64,000 bases of DNA from Cereibacter sphaeroides (GTDB lineage Bacteria; Pseudomonadota; Alphaproteobacteria; Rhodobacterales; Rhodobacteraceae). How positions within the stretch are numbered: position 1 is the stretch's first letter; each line of letters begins with the position of its first letter. The notes under the pieces are model-generated. The model searched no databases. It was not told the origin of the DNA and was given only the letters and a program-made list of their open reading frames with translations. Below, piece after piece: positions 53,504-61,474 of this stretch. Made by a program: the position numbers and the translations under genes. The DNA lies in the NCBI GenBank assembly GCA_003243455.1, contig QFQS01000003.1, forward strand, positions 496,001-560,000, written 5' to 3'.

Positions 53504-54523
53504 TTACGGCCGGAACAGGATCTTGGAGAAATGCAGATCCTTCTTGTCCAGACGCTCGAAGATTCCCGGCAACTCTGCAAGATCGAGATCATGCGAGATC
53601 ATGAATTCCCACTTCAGCTCGCCGGTGCCGAACTTCTCCAGCGTGGTCGTCCACTGCGGGCCGGGGAAGGGGGCGCCGAAGCTGTTCCACGATCCGTGCA
53701 GCGAGATTTCCTGACGAAGGAAATACTGGAACGTGGCGTTGGCAAGCTTCACGTCCGGCACCGGGATGCCGATGAAAGAGACATGGCCGCCGGGGCCAGC
53801 CAGCATGACGGCGGCGTTGATCGTCGGGTCGATGCCGACAGCCTCGATCACCAGATCGGCACGGGCCTTGTTGTTCGCAAGGTCGGCGGAGAGGACGGTG
53901 ATGGTGGCGCCAGCCTCGCGTGCGAGGGCCAGCTTTTCTTCGGAGACGTCAACGGCGATGACCTCTGACGCGCCCATCAGACGCATCCACTGGATGGCAA
54001 ACAGGCCGATCGGGCCGCAGCCCATGACGCCGCCGGTCTGGCCGATGCGGATGCCGCCCGCTTTCCAGATCGCGTGAAGCGCGATGGATGCCGGGTCGGT
54101 CATGGCGATGGCGCGCGGGTCGACGTGCTGGGGCGCTTTCAGCAGGTTGCCCTGCGGGATCGCTACATATTCGGCGTAGGCGCCGTCGCGGCGGCTGCCG
54201 AAATAGTCATAGTCGCGGCAGCGCGAGAAGTTGCCGGTGAGGCACTGGTCGCATCCGTTGCAGGGGATCAGGGGTGCTACGGCGACGAGCTCGTCCTTGG
54301 CCCAGCCATCCACGCCTTCGCCGATGTCGGTGATGCGGCCCGAAAACTCATGCCCGGTGATCAGCGGCATCTTCCACGCGCCTTTGACCAGCATGCGCGG
54401 CAGGTCCGAGCCGCAGATGCCGACCGATGCGACGCGGGCGACGACCTCGCCCGGGCCCGCTACGGGGCGCTGACGCTCTTCCAGTCGGATGTCCTTGGGG
54501 GCATGGAGAACGATCGCGCGCAT
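53504..54523 (-). CDS. Zinc-binding alcohol/polyol dehydrogenase (MDR family)
   Basis: A 339-residue MDR dehydrogenase with structural-zinc cysteines (CNGCDQCLTGNFSRC, about 92-106), catalytic zinc ligands in GICGSD and GHEFSG, and the cofactor motif GGVMGCGPIGLFAIQWMR. It is close to the galactitol-1-phosphate/sorbitol dehydrogenase branch and would oxidise a polyol or polyol phosphate with NAD(P)+. The ATG at 54523 is used because GAGGAAT precedes it. It is the first gene of the operon behind the 54.5-kb operator cluster. Confidence 0.88.
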   Translation of the reverse strand: MRAIVLHAPKDIRLEERQRPVAGPGEVVARVASVGICGSDLPRMLVKGAWKMPLITGHEFSGRITDIGEGVDGWAKDELVAVAPLIPCNGCDQCLTGNFSRCRDYDYFGSRRDGAYAEYVAIPQGNLLKAPQHVDPRAIAMTDPASIALHAIWKAGGIRIGQTGGVMGCGPIGLFAIQWMRLMGASEVIAVDVSEEKLALAREAGATITVLSADLANNKARADLVIEAVGIDPTINAAVMLAGPGGHVSFIGIPVPDVKLANATFQYFLRQEISLHGSWNSFGAPFPGPQWTTTLEKFGTGELKWEFMISHDLDLAELPGIFERLDKKDLHFSKILFRP

Positions 54524-54557
54524 GGATTCCTCGCTTGGATACACATGTGATTAAGTG

Positions 54558-54632
54558 TCACGGATGTGATATCGGCCATTGTGGTGCGATGCAATAAAAA
54601 ATCACATCTGTGTCCGTAAGTCACGCTCGTGA
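54558..54632. promoter_or_regulatory. Cluster of TCACN-N2-NGTGA operator-like dyads
   Basis: Three dyads of form TCAC(R)-N2-(Y)GTGA lie upstream of the zinc-dehydrogenase operon: TCACGGATGTGA (54558-54569), TCACATCTGTGT (54602-54613) and the perfect TCACGCTCGTGA (54621-54632). Spacings are 44 and 19 bp. Such repeated sites suit an oligomeric SorC-family regulator, most simply the one in the same operon (50967-51950). The promoter itself is not obvious. Confidence 0.5.
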
Positions 54633-54707
54633 TGCCGGGCGCCGTTTCAATCACCCATGTAGAATGGCGCATTGGCCATGGGGTGTTGAGCAGATGGCAA
54701 GCAAACG

Positions 54708-54735
54708 AAAGGGCGCCTCCGAAGAGGCGCCCTTT
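54708..54735 (-). terminator. Rho-independent terminator of the SDR-containing operon
   Basis: A perfect 12-bp stem (AAAGGGCGCCTC at 54708-54719 and complement at 54724-54735). Reading on the minus strand the loop is TTCG, the very stable UUCG tetraloop, followed by CGTTTGCTTG, a short T-rich tail. It lies just after the minus-strand SDR at 54754-55530, and separates it from the adh operon. Confidence 0.75.
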
Positions 54736-54753
54736 GTCTTGCGATGGCTGCGG

Positions 54754-55530
54754 TTACTCGGCCAGTGGGTTGCCGCTGACGAAACCACCGTCGACTTCCA
54801 GGCACATGCCGGTGACATAGGCAGCAGCGGGCGAGGCCAGGAACAGCGCCGGGCCGACGAGGTCCAGCGTCGTGCCCCAGCGGCCAAGCGCGGTGCGGTC
54901 GGCGACGGCCTTGTTGCCGAAGGGGACGGACCAGATCGGCTTGGTCATGTCGGTCTGATGATATCCCGGCGCAATGGCGTTCACGCGAATGCCCTCACGC
55001 CCCCATTTATGCGCAAGCGCGCGGGTCAGGCCCAGCACGCCGGTCTTGGAGGCGGTGTAGGCGGGAACCTCGGCGTCGGCCATGTAGCTCAGCATCGAGG
55101 CGATGTTGATGATCGAGCCGCGCGATTGTGCCAGCAGGGGCTTCAGCCCGATGGCCAGCCGGAACTGGCTGTTGAGGTTGACCTCCATCGTGTCGAGCCA
55201 GATGTCCTCTTCCCATTCCGCGCCGCCGCGTGCGATGCCCGCGCCATTCACCAGAACGTCGCAGCGGGTCTGTTTGGCGCAGAATGCCTTCACCGCCTCG
55301 CGGTCGCGAACGTCCAGCACCTCGAAACGGATGCGGGGGTCTTCCTGGGTCAGGCCGTCGATCTTGGTCTGGGACGATCCCGTGGCGGTCACGTCGGCGC
55401 CAAGCGAGGCAAAGCCGCGGGCGATGTCGAGCCCGATGCCGCTGGTCGCGCCGGAAAGGATGATATGTTGTCCTTTGAAAAGATCGGCGCGGAAACTGCC
55501 AAGAATTTCTGACTGGCTGATGTCTTTCAT
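54754..55530 (-). CDS. SDR-family oxidoreductase
   Basis: A 258-residue short-chain dehydrogenase: SGATSGIG cofactor motif (about 26-33), NGAGIA in place of NNAG, catalytic Ser in NIASMLS and YTASK. The ending CLEVDGGFVSGNPLAE is unusual. It is the last gene of the minus-strand importer-kinase-dehydrogenase operon, and directly precedes a terminator. A role in the polyol pathway is inferred from position; the substrate is unknown. Confidence 0.82.
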   Translation of the reverse strand: MKDISQSEILGSFRADLFKGQHIILSGATSGIGLDIARGFASLGADVTATGSSQTKIDGLTQEDPRIRFEVLDVRDREAVKAFCAKQTRCDVLVNGAGIARGGAEWEEDIWLDTMEVNLNSQFRLAIGLKPLLAQSRGSIINIASMLSYMADAEVPAYTASKTGVLGLTRALAHKWGREGIRVNAIAPGYHQTDMTKPIWSVPFGNKAVADRTALGRWGTTLDLVGPALFLASPAAAYVTGMCLEVDGGFVSGNPLAE

Positions 55531-55553
55531 GTTCGATCCTTGTGATTGCTTGG

Positions 55554-56621
55554 TCAGGCGAGTTCGCGCAGCGCCTCGACCACCATCTGCGGCGTGATCT
55601 TGATCGGTTCGTTTTCCATGATCTCACCGGGGCGGCAGGCGCGTTCGCCGACCTTGCGCAGCTTGTCCTCGGTGACTTCAGTAATACCGATGTCGGAGAG
55701 CTTCGTCGGGAGACGGACCGAGGAGCAATAGTCGCGGACGCGGGCGTATTCGTCCCTTTGTCCGTGGATCAGCAGGGTTGCCAGAACGCCGATTGCGACC
55801 TTTTCACCGTGAAGGTGATGGTGAACGTCGGGCAGTTCGCAAAGCCCGTGGTGGATGGCGTGGGCACCGGCGACACCGCCGGATTCAAAGCCTGCGCCGG
55901 AGAGAAGGATGTTGGCCTCGACCACTTTTTCAAACGCCGGACCGGCTTTGTTGGCATCGCACTCTGCCAGAGCCGCCGCGCCATGTTCAAAGATCGTGTC
56001 GCGGCAGAAGCGGGCGATCTCAAAGGCCAGAGGCGAGCCGTGGGTGCCCCAGCAGTTCGGCGCATCGGCGATGCGAGAGCTTTCAGCCTCGTACCATGTC
56101 GCCAGCGCGTCGCCGATCCCGGCGGCGAGGAAACGGGCAGGGGCCTCGGCCACGATCTGGGTGTCCACCAGCACGAGGTCGGGGTTGCGGGGCAGGAAGT
56201 AGTCGTAATCGACGGTGTGATCCTCGCGGTAGACCACGGCCAGTGCCGAGCACGGGGCGTCGGAGGCGGCGATGGTCGGTACGATTACGGTCGGCAGGCT
56301 GCCAAGGCGGAAAGCAACGGCCTTGGCCGTGTCGAGCGCCTTGCCGCCGCCGATGCCGACGACCATGTCAACACCTGCGGCCTTGCCCGCAGCGACCGCG
56401 CGGGCGATCTCGGCCTCGGAGCATTCGCCGCCGTGAACCAGAAGTTCGATCTCAAGCGGTTTGGCGCCTGCGCGCACCGCGCCGTCAAGCCGGGTGGCGA
56501 GGTTGCCGTCCAGAAGGATCAGCGCCTTTTTCCCCAGCGACTTGGATTCTTCGCCCAGCCGTGCCAGCAGCCCGGCCGCCTGAATATACCTGCCCGGAAA
56601 GCGGGCGCCCGTCACATACAT
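55554..56621 (-). CDS. gldA: Glycerol dehydrogenase-like iron/zinc-dependent alcohol dehydrogenase
   Basis: A 355-residue protein of the GldA group in the iron-containing ADH superfamily. The NAD-binding GIGGGKALDTAKA is followed by TIAASDAPCS, GDALATWYEA, and metal ligands in GAHAIHHGL and HHHLHGEKVAIG. Members oxidise glycerol and other small vicinal polyols to ketols. The ATG at 56621 has AAGGAG. It lies between two SDR genes on one transcript, so several polyol steps are encoded together. Confidence 0.88.
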   Translation of the reverse strand: MYVTGARFPGRYIQAAGLLARLGEESKSLGKKALILLDGNLATRLDGAVRAGAKPLEIELLVHGGECSEAEIARAVAAGKAAGVDMVVGIGGGKALDTAKAVAFRLGSLPTVIVPTIAASDAPCSALAVVYREDHTVDYDYFLPRNPDLVLVDTQIVAEAPARFLAAGIGDALATWYEAESSRIADAPNCWGTHGSPLAFEIARFCRDTIFEHGAAALAECDANKAGPAFEKVVEANILLSGAGFESGGVAGAHAIHHGLCELPDVHHHLHGEKVAIGVLATLLIHGQRDEYARVRDYCSSVRLPTKLSDIGITEVTEDKLRKVGERACRPGEIMENEPIKITPQMVVEALRELA

Positions 56622-56631
56622 CGAATTCTCC

Positions 56632-57396
56632 TTACCAGCAGGTGTAGCCGCCATCCGCGAGGACGATCGAGCCGGTCATCAGGCTTGCCGCTTCGGAGGC
56701 CAGGAATAGGATAACCGCGGCAACCTCATCAGGGTTTCCCATGCGGTTTTGCGGCGTGCCGCCGACCCAGTGACGCATCAGTTCCGGGTCGTTGTAGACG
56801 TAGTTGTTCATCTCTGTCGCGATGTAGGTTGGCGCGACCGAGTTCACTCGCACGCCGCGCGGCGCCCATTCGGCGGCCAGGGAGCGGGTCAGCTGGTGAA
56901 CGGCTGCCTTGGAGGCGTTGTATTGCGCCTGTTCCTGCGGGCGGTTCACGATGAAGCCGGACATGGAACCGACGTTGACGATGGAGCCCTTCTTGCGTTC
57001 CAGCATATGCGCGCCGAAGGAGCGGCAGCACCAGAACAGCCCGTTCAGGTTGATGTCGATGACGCTGTTCCAGACATCATCGCTCATCACCTCGGCGGGA
57101 ACGTTGGAGCGGGCGATGCCGGCATTGTTGATGAGGACATCGACACCCGGGTACTTGTCGGCCAGCGCCTGGACGGCGGCGGAATCCGTGACCTCCAGTC
57201 TGTCGGCGATGACGTCATAGCCTTTTTCGCGCAATCCGGCGGCAGAGGTTTCGGCCACATCCGCATCGCGGTCGGTCAGGATCACCTTGGCGCCTGCTTC
57301 GGCTAGCGCCTCGCAGGTGGCAAGGCCGATGCCGCGCGCGCCGCCGGTCACGAGCGCAATGCGTCCGTCCAGTCGAAACCGATCCATGTAGGTCAT
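56632..57396 (-). CDS. SDR-family polyol dehydrogenase (ends in Cys-Trp)
   Basis: A 254-residue short-chain dehydrogenase: TGGARGIG (about 18-25), NNAGIAR, catalytic Ser in NVGSMSG and YNASK, ending ADGGYTCW. The GFIVNRPQEQAQYNASKA region and the Cys-Trp ending make it the closest relative in this window of the SDR at 13555-14343. The threitol/sorbitol/xylitol class of dehydrogenase is likely. The ATG at 57396 is used because of its GGAG site. It is coupled to the XylB-like gene by a 16-bp gap. Confidence 0.83.
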   Translation of the reverse strand: MTYMDRFRLDGRIALVTGGARGIGLATCEALAEAGAKVILTDRDADVAETSAAGLREKGYDVIADRLEVTDSAAVQALADKYPGVDVLINNAGIARSNVPAEVMSDDVWNSVIDINLNGLFWCCRSFGAHMLERKKGSIVNVGSMSGFIVNRPQEQAQYNASKAAVHQLTRSLAAEWAPRGVRVNSVAPTYIATEMNNYVYNDPELMRHWVGGTPQNRMGNPDEVAAVILFLASEAASLMTGSIVLADGGYTCW

Positions 57397-57412
57397 GTCT
57401 GTTCTCCAGTGC

Positions 57413-58918
57413 TCACGCCTTGGCGGCGTCGAGTGCGTCAAGATCGTTGTAGAAGGCCTGCGACGAGGCATAGAGCCGGTCGAAGACGGGCTGCATCCGG
57501 GCGTAGGTCTCGCTCCACTTCGGGTCGGGCAAGACCTCGCGTTCGTATTTCACAAGGCGGCCTGCGGCTTCTGCCACATCGGATGCCGCGCTGGTTGCCA
57601 CTGCGGACAGGATGGCGCAGCCGACAAGGCCGCATTCCGGCTCTGCCGGGATGGTGATGGTCTTTTGATAGACGCTGGCCTTGATCCGCAGCCAGAGGTC
57701 GGCTTTGGCGCCGCCGCCGGAGGCAATCAGAACCTCGGGCGTGGTGCCGGTCGCCTGTTCCATGATCCGCAGGTGGCGGTTGACGGCGAAGGCCACGCCT
57801 TCCAGCACGGCGCGGTGCATCTGCGGCAGGCCGTGGCGGGCGTTCAGGCCAAAGAACTGCGCGCGGGAATTGCGGTGGCGGCCAAGGCGTTCGCCGACGA
57901 GGAAGGGCAGGAAGAACAGGCTGTCCGACCCGGCATTGGCGGAACCCGCCACGGTCAGGATGTCGGCATAGCTGACCGAGTTGTCATGGAAGGCGCGACG
58001 CGCCCAGCGGGCGCTGTCCCCGCCCCCCTCGAGCAAAACGAAGGCGCCCCAATTGCCCTCGGGCGTGCCGACGTTGCTGATCTCGGCGTCCAGCACGGGC
58101 TTTTCGGCGACGAGGGTGACGATGGAGGACGTCCCCGCGACCTCGGACGCCAGACCGGGACGGCAGACGCCGGAACCGAGCAGCGCGACGGGATAGTCCG
58201 CGCCGCCGACCAGAACCGGGGTGCCGGAGGCGAGGCCGGTCGCTGTTGCGGCGGCGGGGGTGACGTGGCCCAGTATCTCGGACGGCAGGCGGATGGGGGC
58301 CATTAGCGCGGGATCCAGCCCCAGCCGGTCGAAGACCTTTTGCGACCACTTGCTGGTGTTCGGATCGACCAGGAAGGAACAGGCGGCATCGGTCCAGTCC
58401 ATGGCCCGCTCGCCGGTCAGGCGGAGATTCACGTAGTCCTTGGGCATCATGACCGAAGTGGTGCGCGCCCAAGCCTGCGCGTCGTTGTCGCGCAGCCATT
58501 GCAGCTTGAAGGCGGGCCAGGCGGGGGTAGGCGGGTTTGCGGTCAGCGGCAACCAGTCGGCGATGTTCTCGGCAGCCTCAAAGGCGCGGACATGGTCCAG
58601 CGTGCGCTTGTCGTTCCAGAGCGGGACAGTGTCCCGCGCCGGGTTTCCGGCGGCGTCGATCAGGACGGTGCCGTGCATCTGGCCGCAGGCGCAGATGGCG
58701 TCGATCTGGTAGCCTTCGGCCCTGGCGAAACCAGCCACCTCTTGCAGCGTTGCGCAGGCGGCGGCCCACCAGTCGGCAGGGCGCTGTTCCGACCAGCCGA
58801 AGGCCGGAACGAGCTGCTCGTATTCCCGGGCCGCGACGAAAAGCACACGGCCATCCGGCCCCATGAGGGCAGAGCGGGTCGATCCCGTGCCGATGTCGAT
58901 CGCGACCGTCGTCCACAT
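57413..58918 (-). CDS. FGGY-family kinase, xylulokinase-like
   Basis: A 501-residue sugar kinase: TVAIDIGTGSTRSALM at the start, CACGQMHGTVLID, LWNDKRTLDHV, a GGADYPVALLGSG catalytic region and ASGGGAKADLWLRIKASV near the end. The XylB-like pattern suggests phosphorylation of a ketopentose or related ketose produced by the dehydrogenases of the same operon. It follows the permease gene with only 2 bp between, so importer and kinase are co-expressed. Confidence 0.86.
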   Translation of the reverse strand: MWTTVAIDIGTGSTRSALMGPDGRVLFVAAREYEQLVPAFGWSEQRPADWWAAACATLQEVAGFARAEGYQIDAICACGQMHGTVLIDAAGNPARDTVPLWNDKRTLDHVRAFEAAENIADWLPLTANPPTPAWPAFKLQWLRDNDAQAWARTTSVMMPKDYVNLRLTGERAMDWTDAACSFLVDPNTSKWSQKVFDRLGLDPALMAPIRLPSEILGHVTPAAATATGLASGTPVLVGGADYPVALLGSGVCRPGLASEVAGTSSIVTLVAEKPVLDAEISNVGTPEGNWGAFVLLEGGGDSARWARRAFHDNSVSYADILTVAGSANAGSDSLFFLPFLVGERLGRHRNSRAQFFGLNARHGLPQMHRAVLEGVAFAVNRHLRIMEQATGTTPEVLIASGGGAKADLWLRIKASVYQKTITIPAEPECGLVGCAILSAVATSAASDVAEAAGRLVKYEREVLPDPKWSETYARMQPVFDRLYASSQAFYNDLDALDAAKA

Positions 58919-58920
58919 GA

Positions 58921-59907
58921 TTATCTGCGGAACAGGGTTGAGCCGTTCTGGATCAGCACGGCGACGACGATGATGACGCCAAGATAGACTTGTTGATGGT
59001 AGCCCGGAACGCCCGCAAGGTTCATGATGTTGCCGATGACGCCAAGGATCAGCACGCCGATGAAGGTGTTGATCACGCCGCCACGGCCACCCATCAGGCT
59101 GGCGCCGCCGATGACGACCGCGGCGATGACGTCAAGCTCGTTGCCGTCGCCGACCGAGGCCGAGCCTACGCCAGAGCGCGACGTGACGAGAACGCCTGCA
59201 ATCGCCGCCAGCGCGCCGGAGATCACGTAGACCGCCAGAACGTACCAGGGAACCGAGATACCCGAGAGGCGAACCGCCTCTTCATTCGAGCCGATGGCCT
59301 TAACGAGCCTGCCGAAGCGGCTGAAGTTCAGCACGATGAAGGCCAGGATAAACAGTGCGATCATCAAGAGAGCCGGGTTCGGCAGCCCCAAACTAAAGGA
59401 TGTACCGAACGTCTGAAGCGCCTTGCCGGGTGCGCCGAGCGTGATCGGCTGTCCGTTCGACAGGATCAGTGCGAAGCCACGCGCGGCGGTCATCATGGCC
59501 AGCGTGATGACGAAGGCCGGAAGGCGGAAGAAGGCGATGAAGATGCCCGAGATCAGACCGCAGGCGGCGCCCATTCCCACGACCATCAGAAGCGCCACGG
59601 GCAGGGGATAGGTCTGCACCAGAAGGGCGGTTGACACGGACCCCAGTGCCGCGATGGAGCCGACGGACAGGTCGATGCCGCGCGTCAGGATGACGAAGAG
59701 CATGCCGATCGACATGACGCCGATGCCAGACATTTGCCGCAGCACGTTGGTCATGTTGCGTTCGGTCAGGAAGGCGTCCGACTGCGCCTGCGCCACGGCG
59801 ATGAGCAGAAGGAAGATGATGAATGTGCCGTATTGCCGGAACGCCTTGCCAAAATCAAAGCGCCGGCGGGTTTCGGTTTCCTTGAAGGTGGCTGTCTGTT
59901 CGGTCAT
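58921..59907 (-). CDS. Sugar/polyol ABC transporter permease (RbsC-like)
   Basis: A 328-residue permease of the RbsC family with MLFVILTRGIDLSVGSIAAL, the docking segment KAIGSNEEAVRLSGISVPWY and NELDVIAAVVIGGASLMGG. It starts at 59907 (MTEQTATF), overlapping the ATPase stop by 4 bp; the longer frame upstream is not used. It forms the channel for the third RbsB-type binding protein. Confidence 0.91.
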   Translation of the reverse strand: MTEQTATFKETETRRRFDFGKAFRQYGTFIIFLLLIAVAQAQSDAFLTERNMTNVLRQMSGIGVMSIGMLFVILTRGIDLSVGSIAALGSVSTALLVQTYPLPVALLMVVGMGAACGLISGIFIAFFRLPAFVITLAMMTAARGFALILSNGQPITLGAPGKALQTFGTSFSLGLPNPALLMIALFILAFIVLNFSRFGRLVKAIGSNEEAVRLSGISVPWYVLAVYVISGALAAIAGVLVTSRSGVGSASVGDGNELDVIAAVVIGGASLMGGRGGVINTFIGVLILGVIGNIMNLAGVPGYHQQVYLGVIIVVAVLIQNGSTLFRR

Positions 59908-61409
59908 GCCGACTTCTCCGTATTGCTTTGCTGGCGGCGGTTCATCGACATCGTCAGCAGCTTTTCTTCTTCGTAGTCCCCGGGATGCAGTTCGCCCCGC
60001 AATTCGCCTTCGCCCATGACCAGAACACGGTCGCACAGGCCGAAGAGTTCGGCATGCTCGGACGAGATGACGATGACGGCCTTGCCGTCGGATGCGAGGC
60101 GGTGGATCAGCGTGTAGATTTCAGTCTTGGCCCCCACGTCGACGCCGCGCGTCGGTTCATCGAGGATGATCAGGTCGGGGTTGGCGTTGAACCATTTGGC
60201 CAACACGACTTTCTGCTGGTTGCCGCCCGAAAGGCTGGAGACGGGATCGTTCATCGTGCCGAGCTTGATCCGCAGGGATTGGATCAGGTTCTGCACAAGT
60301 TTCCGTTCAGCCGTGGGGCGGAAGAAACCGGCGGTCGTAACTGGCGATGAGTTTGCCATCGTGGCATTCTTGCGGATCGCCATGTCCAGCACGATGCCCT
60401 GGCCCTTGCGATCCTCTGGCACGAGGCCCACGCCGCGACGGACGGCCTGACGCGGCGTTCGCGGGCGGTATTTCTGACCCAACAACGTCATCTCGCCGCT
60501 GGAGATCGGGTCAGCTCCGAAAATGGCACGGGCGAGTTCGGTGCGGCCCGAACCCACGAGGCCGCCCAGCCCGACGACCTCGCCCCGGCGGATCGACAGG
60601 CTGATGTTGCTGATGCCGTTCGGCAGGTTCAGATCAGTGACGCGCAGAACCTCTTCGCCAAGCGTCGTCTCAGGCTTGTCGCCGAACAGTTGCGACAGAG
60701 GGCGGCCAACCATCATGCGGATCAGATCATCGATGGGCGTGGACTGCGGGGTCACGGTGTCCACCCGGCGGCCGTCCTTCATCACGGTGATGCGGTCAGC
60801 GATCTCGTAGATCTCATCCAGGCGGTGCGAGATATAGACGATGCCAACGCCATGGTTGCGCAGATCCTTGATAATCTGCAGCAGGCGGCGGGCGTCGCCG
60901 GTGGACAGCACGGCGGTCGGTTCGTCGAAAACGATGACGCGCGCATCGCGCGACAGCGCCTTGGCGATCTCGACAACCTGCTGGTGGGCGACCGACAGGT
61001 CCGAGACCTGCGCGCCGGGCGAGATGTCAAAGCCAAGACGCTGGATAAGCTTGCGCGCCTTTTCGCGAAGGCGCGGCCAGTTGATGCCGGGAGGCAGGTC
61101 ACCAAGGAAGATATTCTCGGCCACCGAAAGATCGGGGGCGAGCGCCATTTCCTGGTGAATGACAGAGATACCGCGGCGAATTGCGTCGGTCGGGCCGCTG
61201 AGGCGAACTTCCTGACCTTCGATCAGGTTGCGGCCGGAGTCGGGGCGCATCTCGCCGCCGAGAACCCGCATCAGGGTTGATTTACCCGCACCATTTTCAC
61301 CGCAGAGGGCATGAACCTCTCCGGCGTTAAGGTCGAAATCAACGTTGGTCAGGGCATGAATGCCCGCGAAGGACTTCGTGATGTCCTCAAGCTGGATCAA
61401 TGCCGCCAT
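59904..61409 (-). CDS. Sugar/polyol ABC transporter ATP-binding protein (RbsA-like)
   Basis: A 501-residue tandem ATPase: Walker A GENGAGKST (37-45), LSVAHQQVVEIAKAL and VIVFDEPTAVLS in the first domain; GLVGSGRTELARAIFG, LSGGNQQKVVLAKWF and LIILDEPTRGVDVGA in the second. The pattern is the standard asymmetric one. It lies between permease and binding-protein genes, completing the importer of the large polyol operon. Confidence 0.92.
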   Translation of the reverse strand: MAALIQLEDITKSFAGIHALTNVDFDLNAGEVHALCGENGAGKSTLMRVLGGEMRPDSGRNLIEGQEVRLSGPTDAIRRGISVIHQEMALAPDLSVAENIFLGDLPPGINWPRLREKARKLIQRLGFDISPGAQVSDLSVAHQQVVEIAKALSRDARVIVFDEPTAVLSTGDARRLLQIIKDLRNHGVGIVYISHRLDEIYEIADRITVMKDGRRVDTVTPQSTPIDDLIRMMVGRPLSQLFGDKPETTLGEEVLRVTDLNLPNGISNISLSIRRGEVVGLGGLVGSGRTELARAIFGADPISSGEMTLLGQKYRPRTPRQAVRRGVGLVPEDRKGQGIVLDMAIRKNATMANSSPVTTAGFFRPTAERKLVQNLIQSLRIKLGTMNDPVSSLSGGNQQKVVLAKWFNANPDLIILDEPTRGVDVGAKTEIYTLIHRLASDGKAVIVISSEHAELFGLCDRVLVMGEGELRGELHPGDYEEEKLLTMSMNRRQQSNTEKSA

Positions 61410-61443
61410 TGGCGCCTCCCCATTCCGGCCGAATGGCAGTGAT

Positions 61444-61467
61444 GGCTGCCCGGTTGCCCGGGCAGCC
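61444..61467 (-). promoter_or_regulatory. Intercistronic hairpin after the binding-protein gene
   Basis: GGCTGCCCGG (61444-61453), four-base loop TTGC, and exact complement CCGGGCAGCC (61458-61467). On the minus strand the loop reads GCAA, a GNRA tetraloop. It lies in the 65-bp gap between the binding-protein stop and the ATPase start. No T-run follows, so partial attenuation or 3'-end protection of the binding-protein mRNA is likely. Confidence 0.72.
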
Positions 61468-61474
61468 GACTTTA

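Noticed and set aside
51830..53968. A 712-codon plus-strand open frame
   Set aside because: Antisense shadow of the FGGY kinase and neighbours; no domain and no start site.
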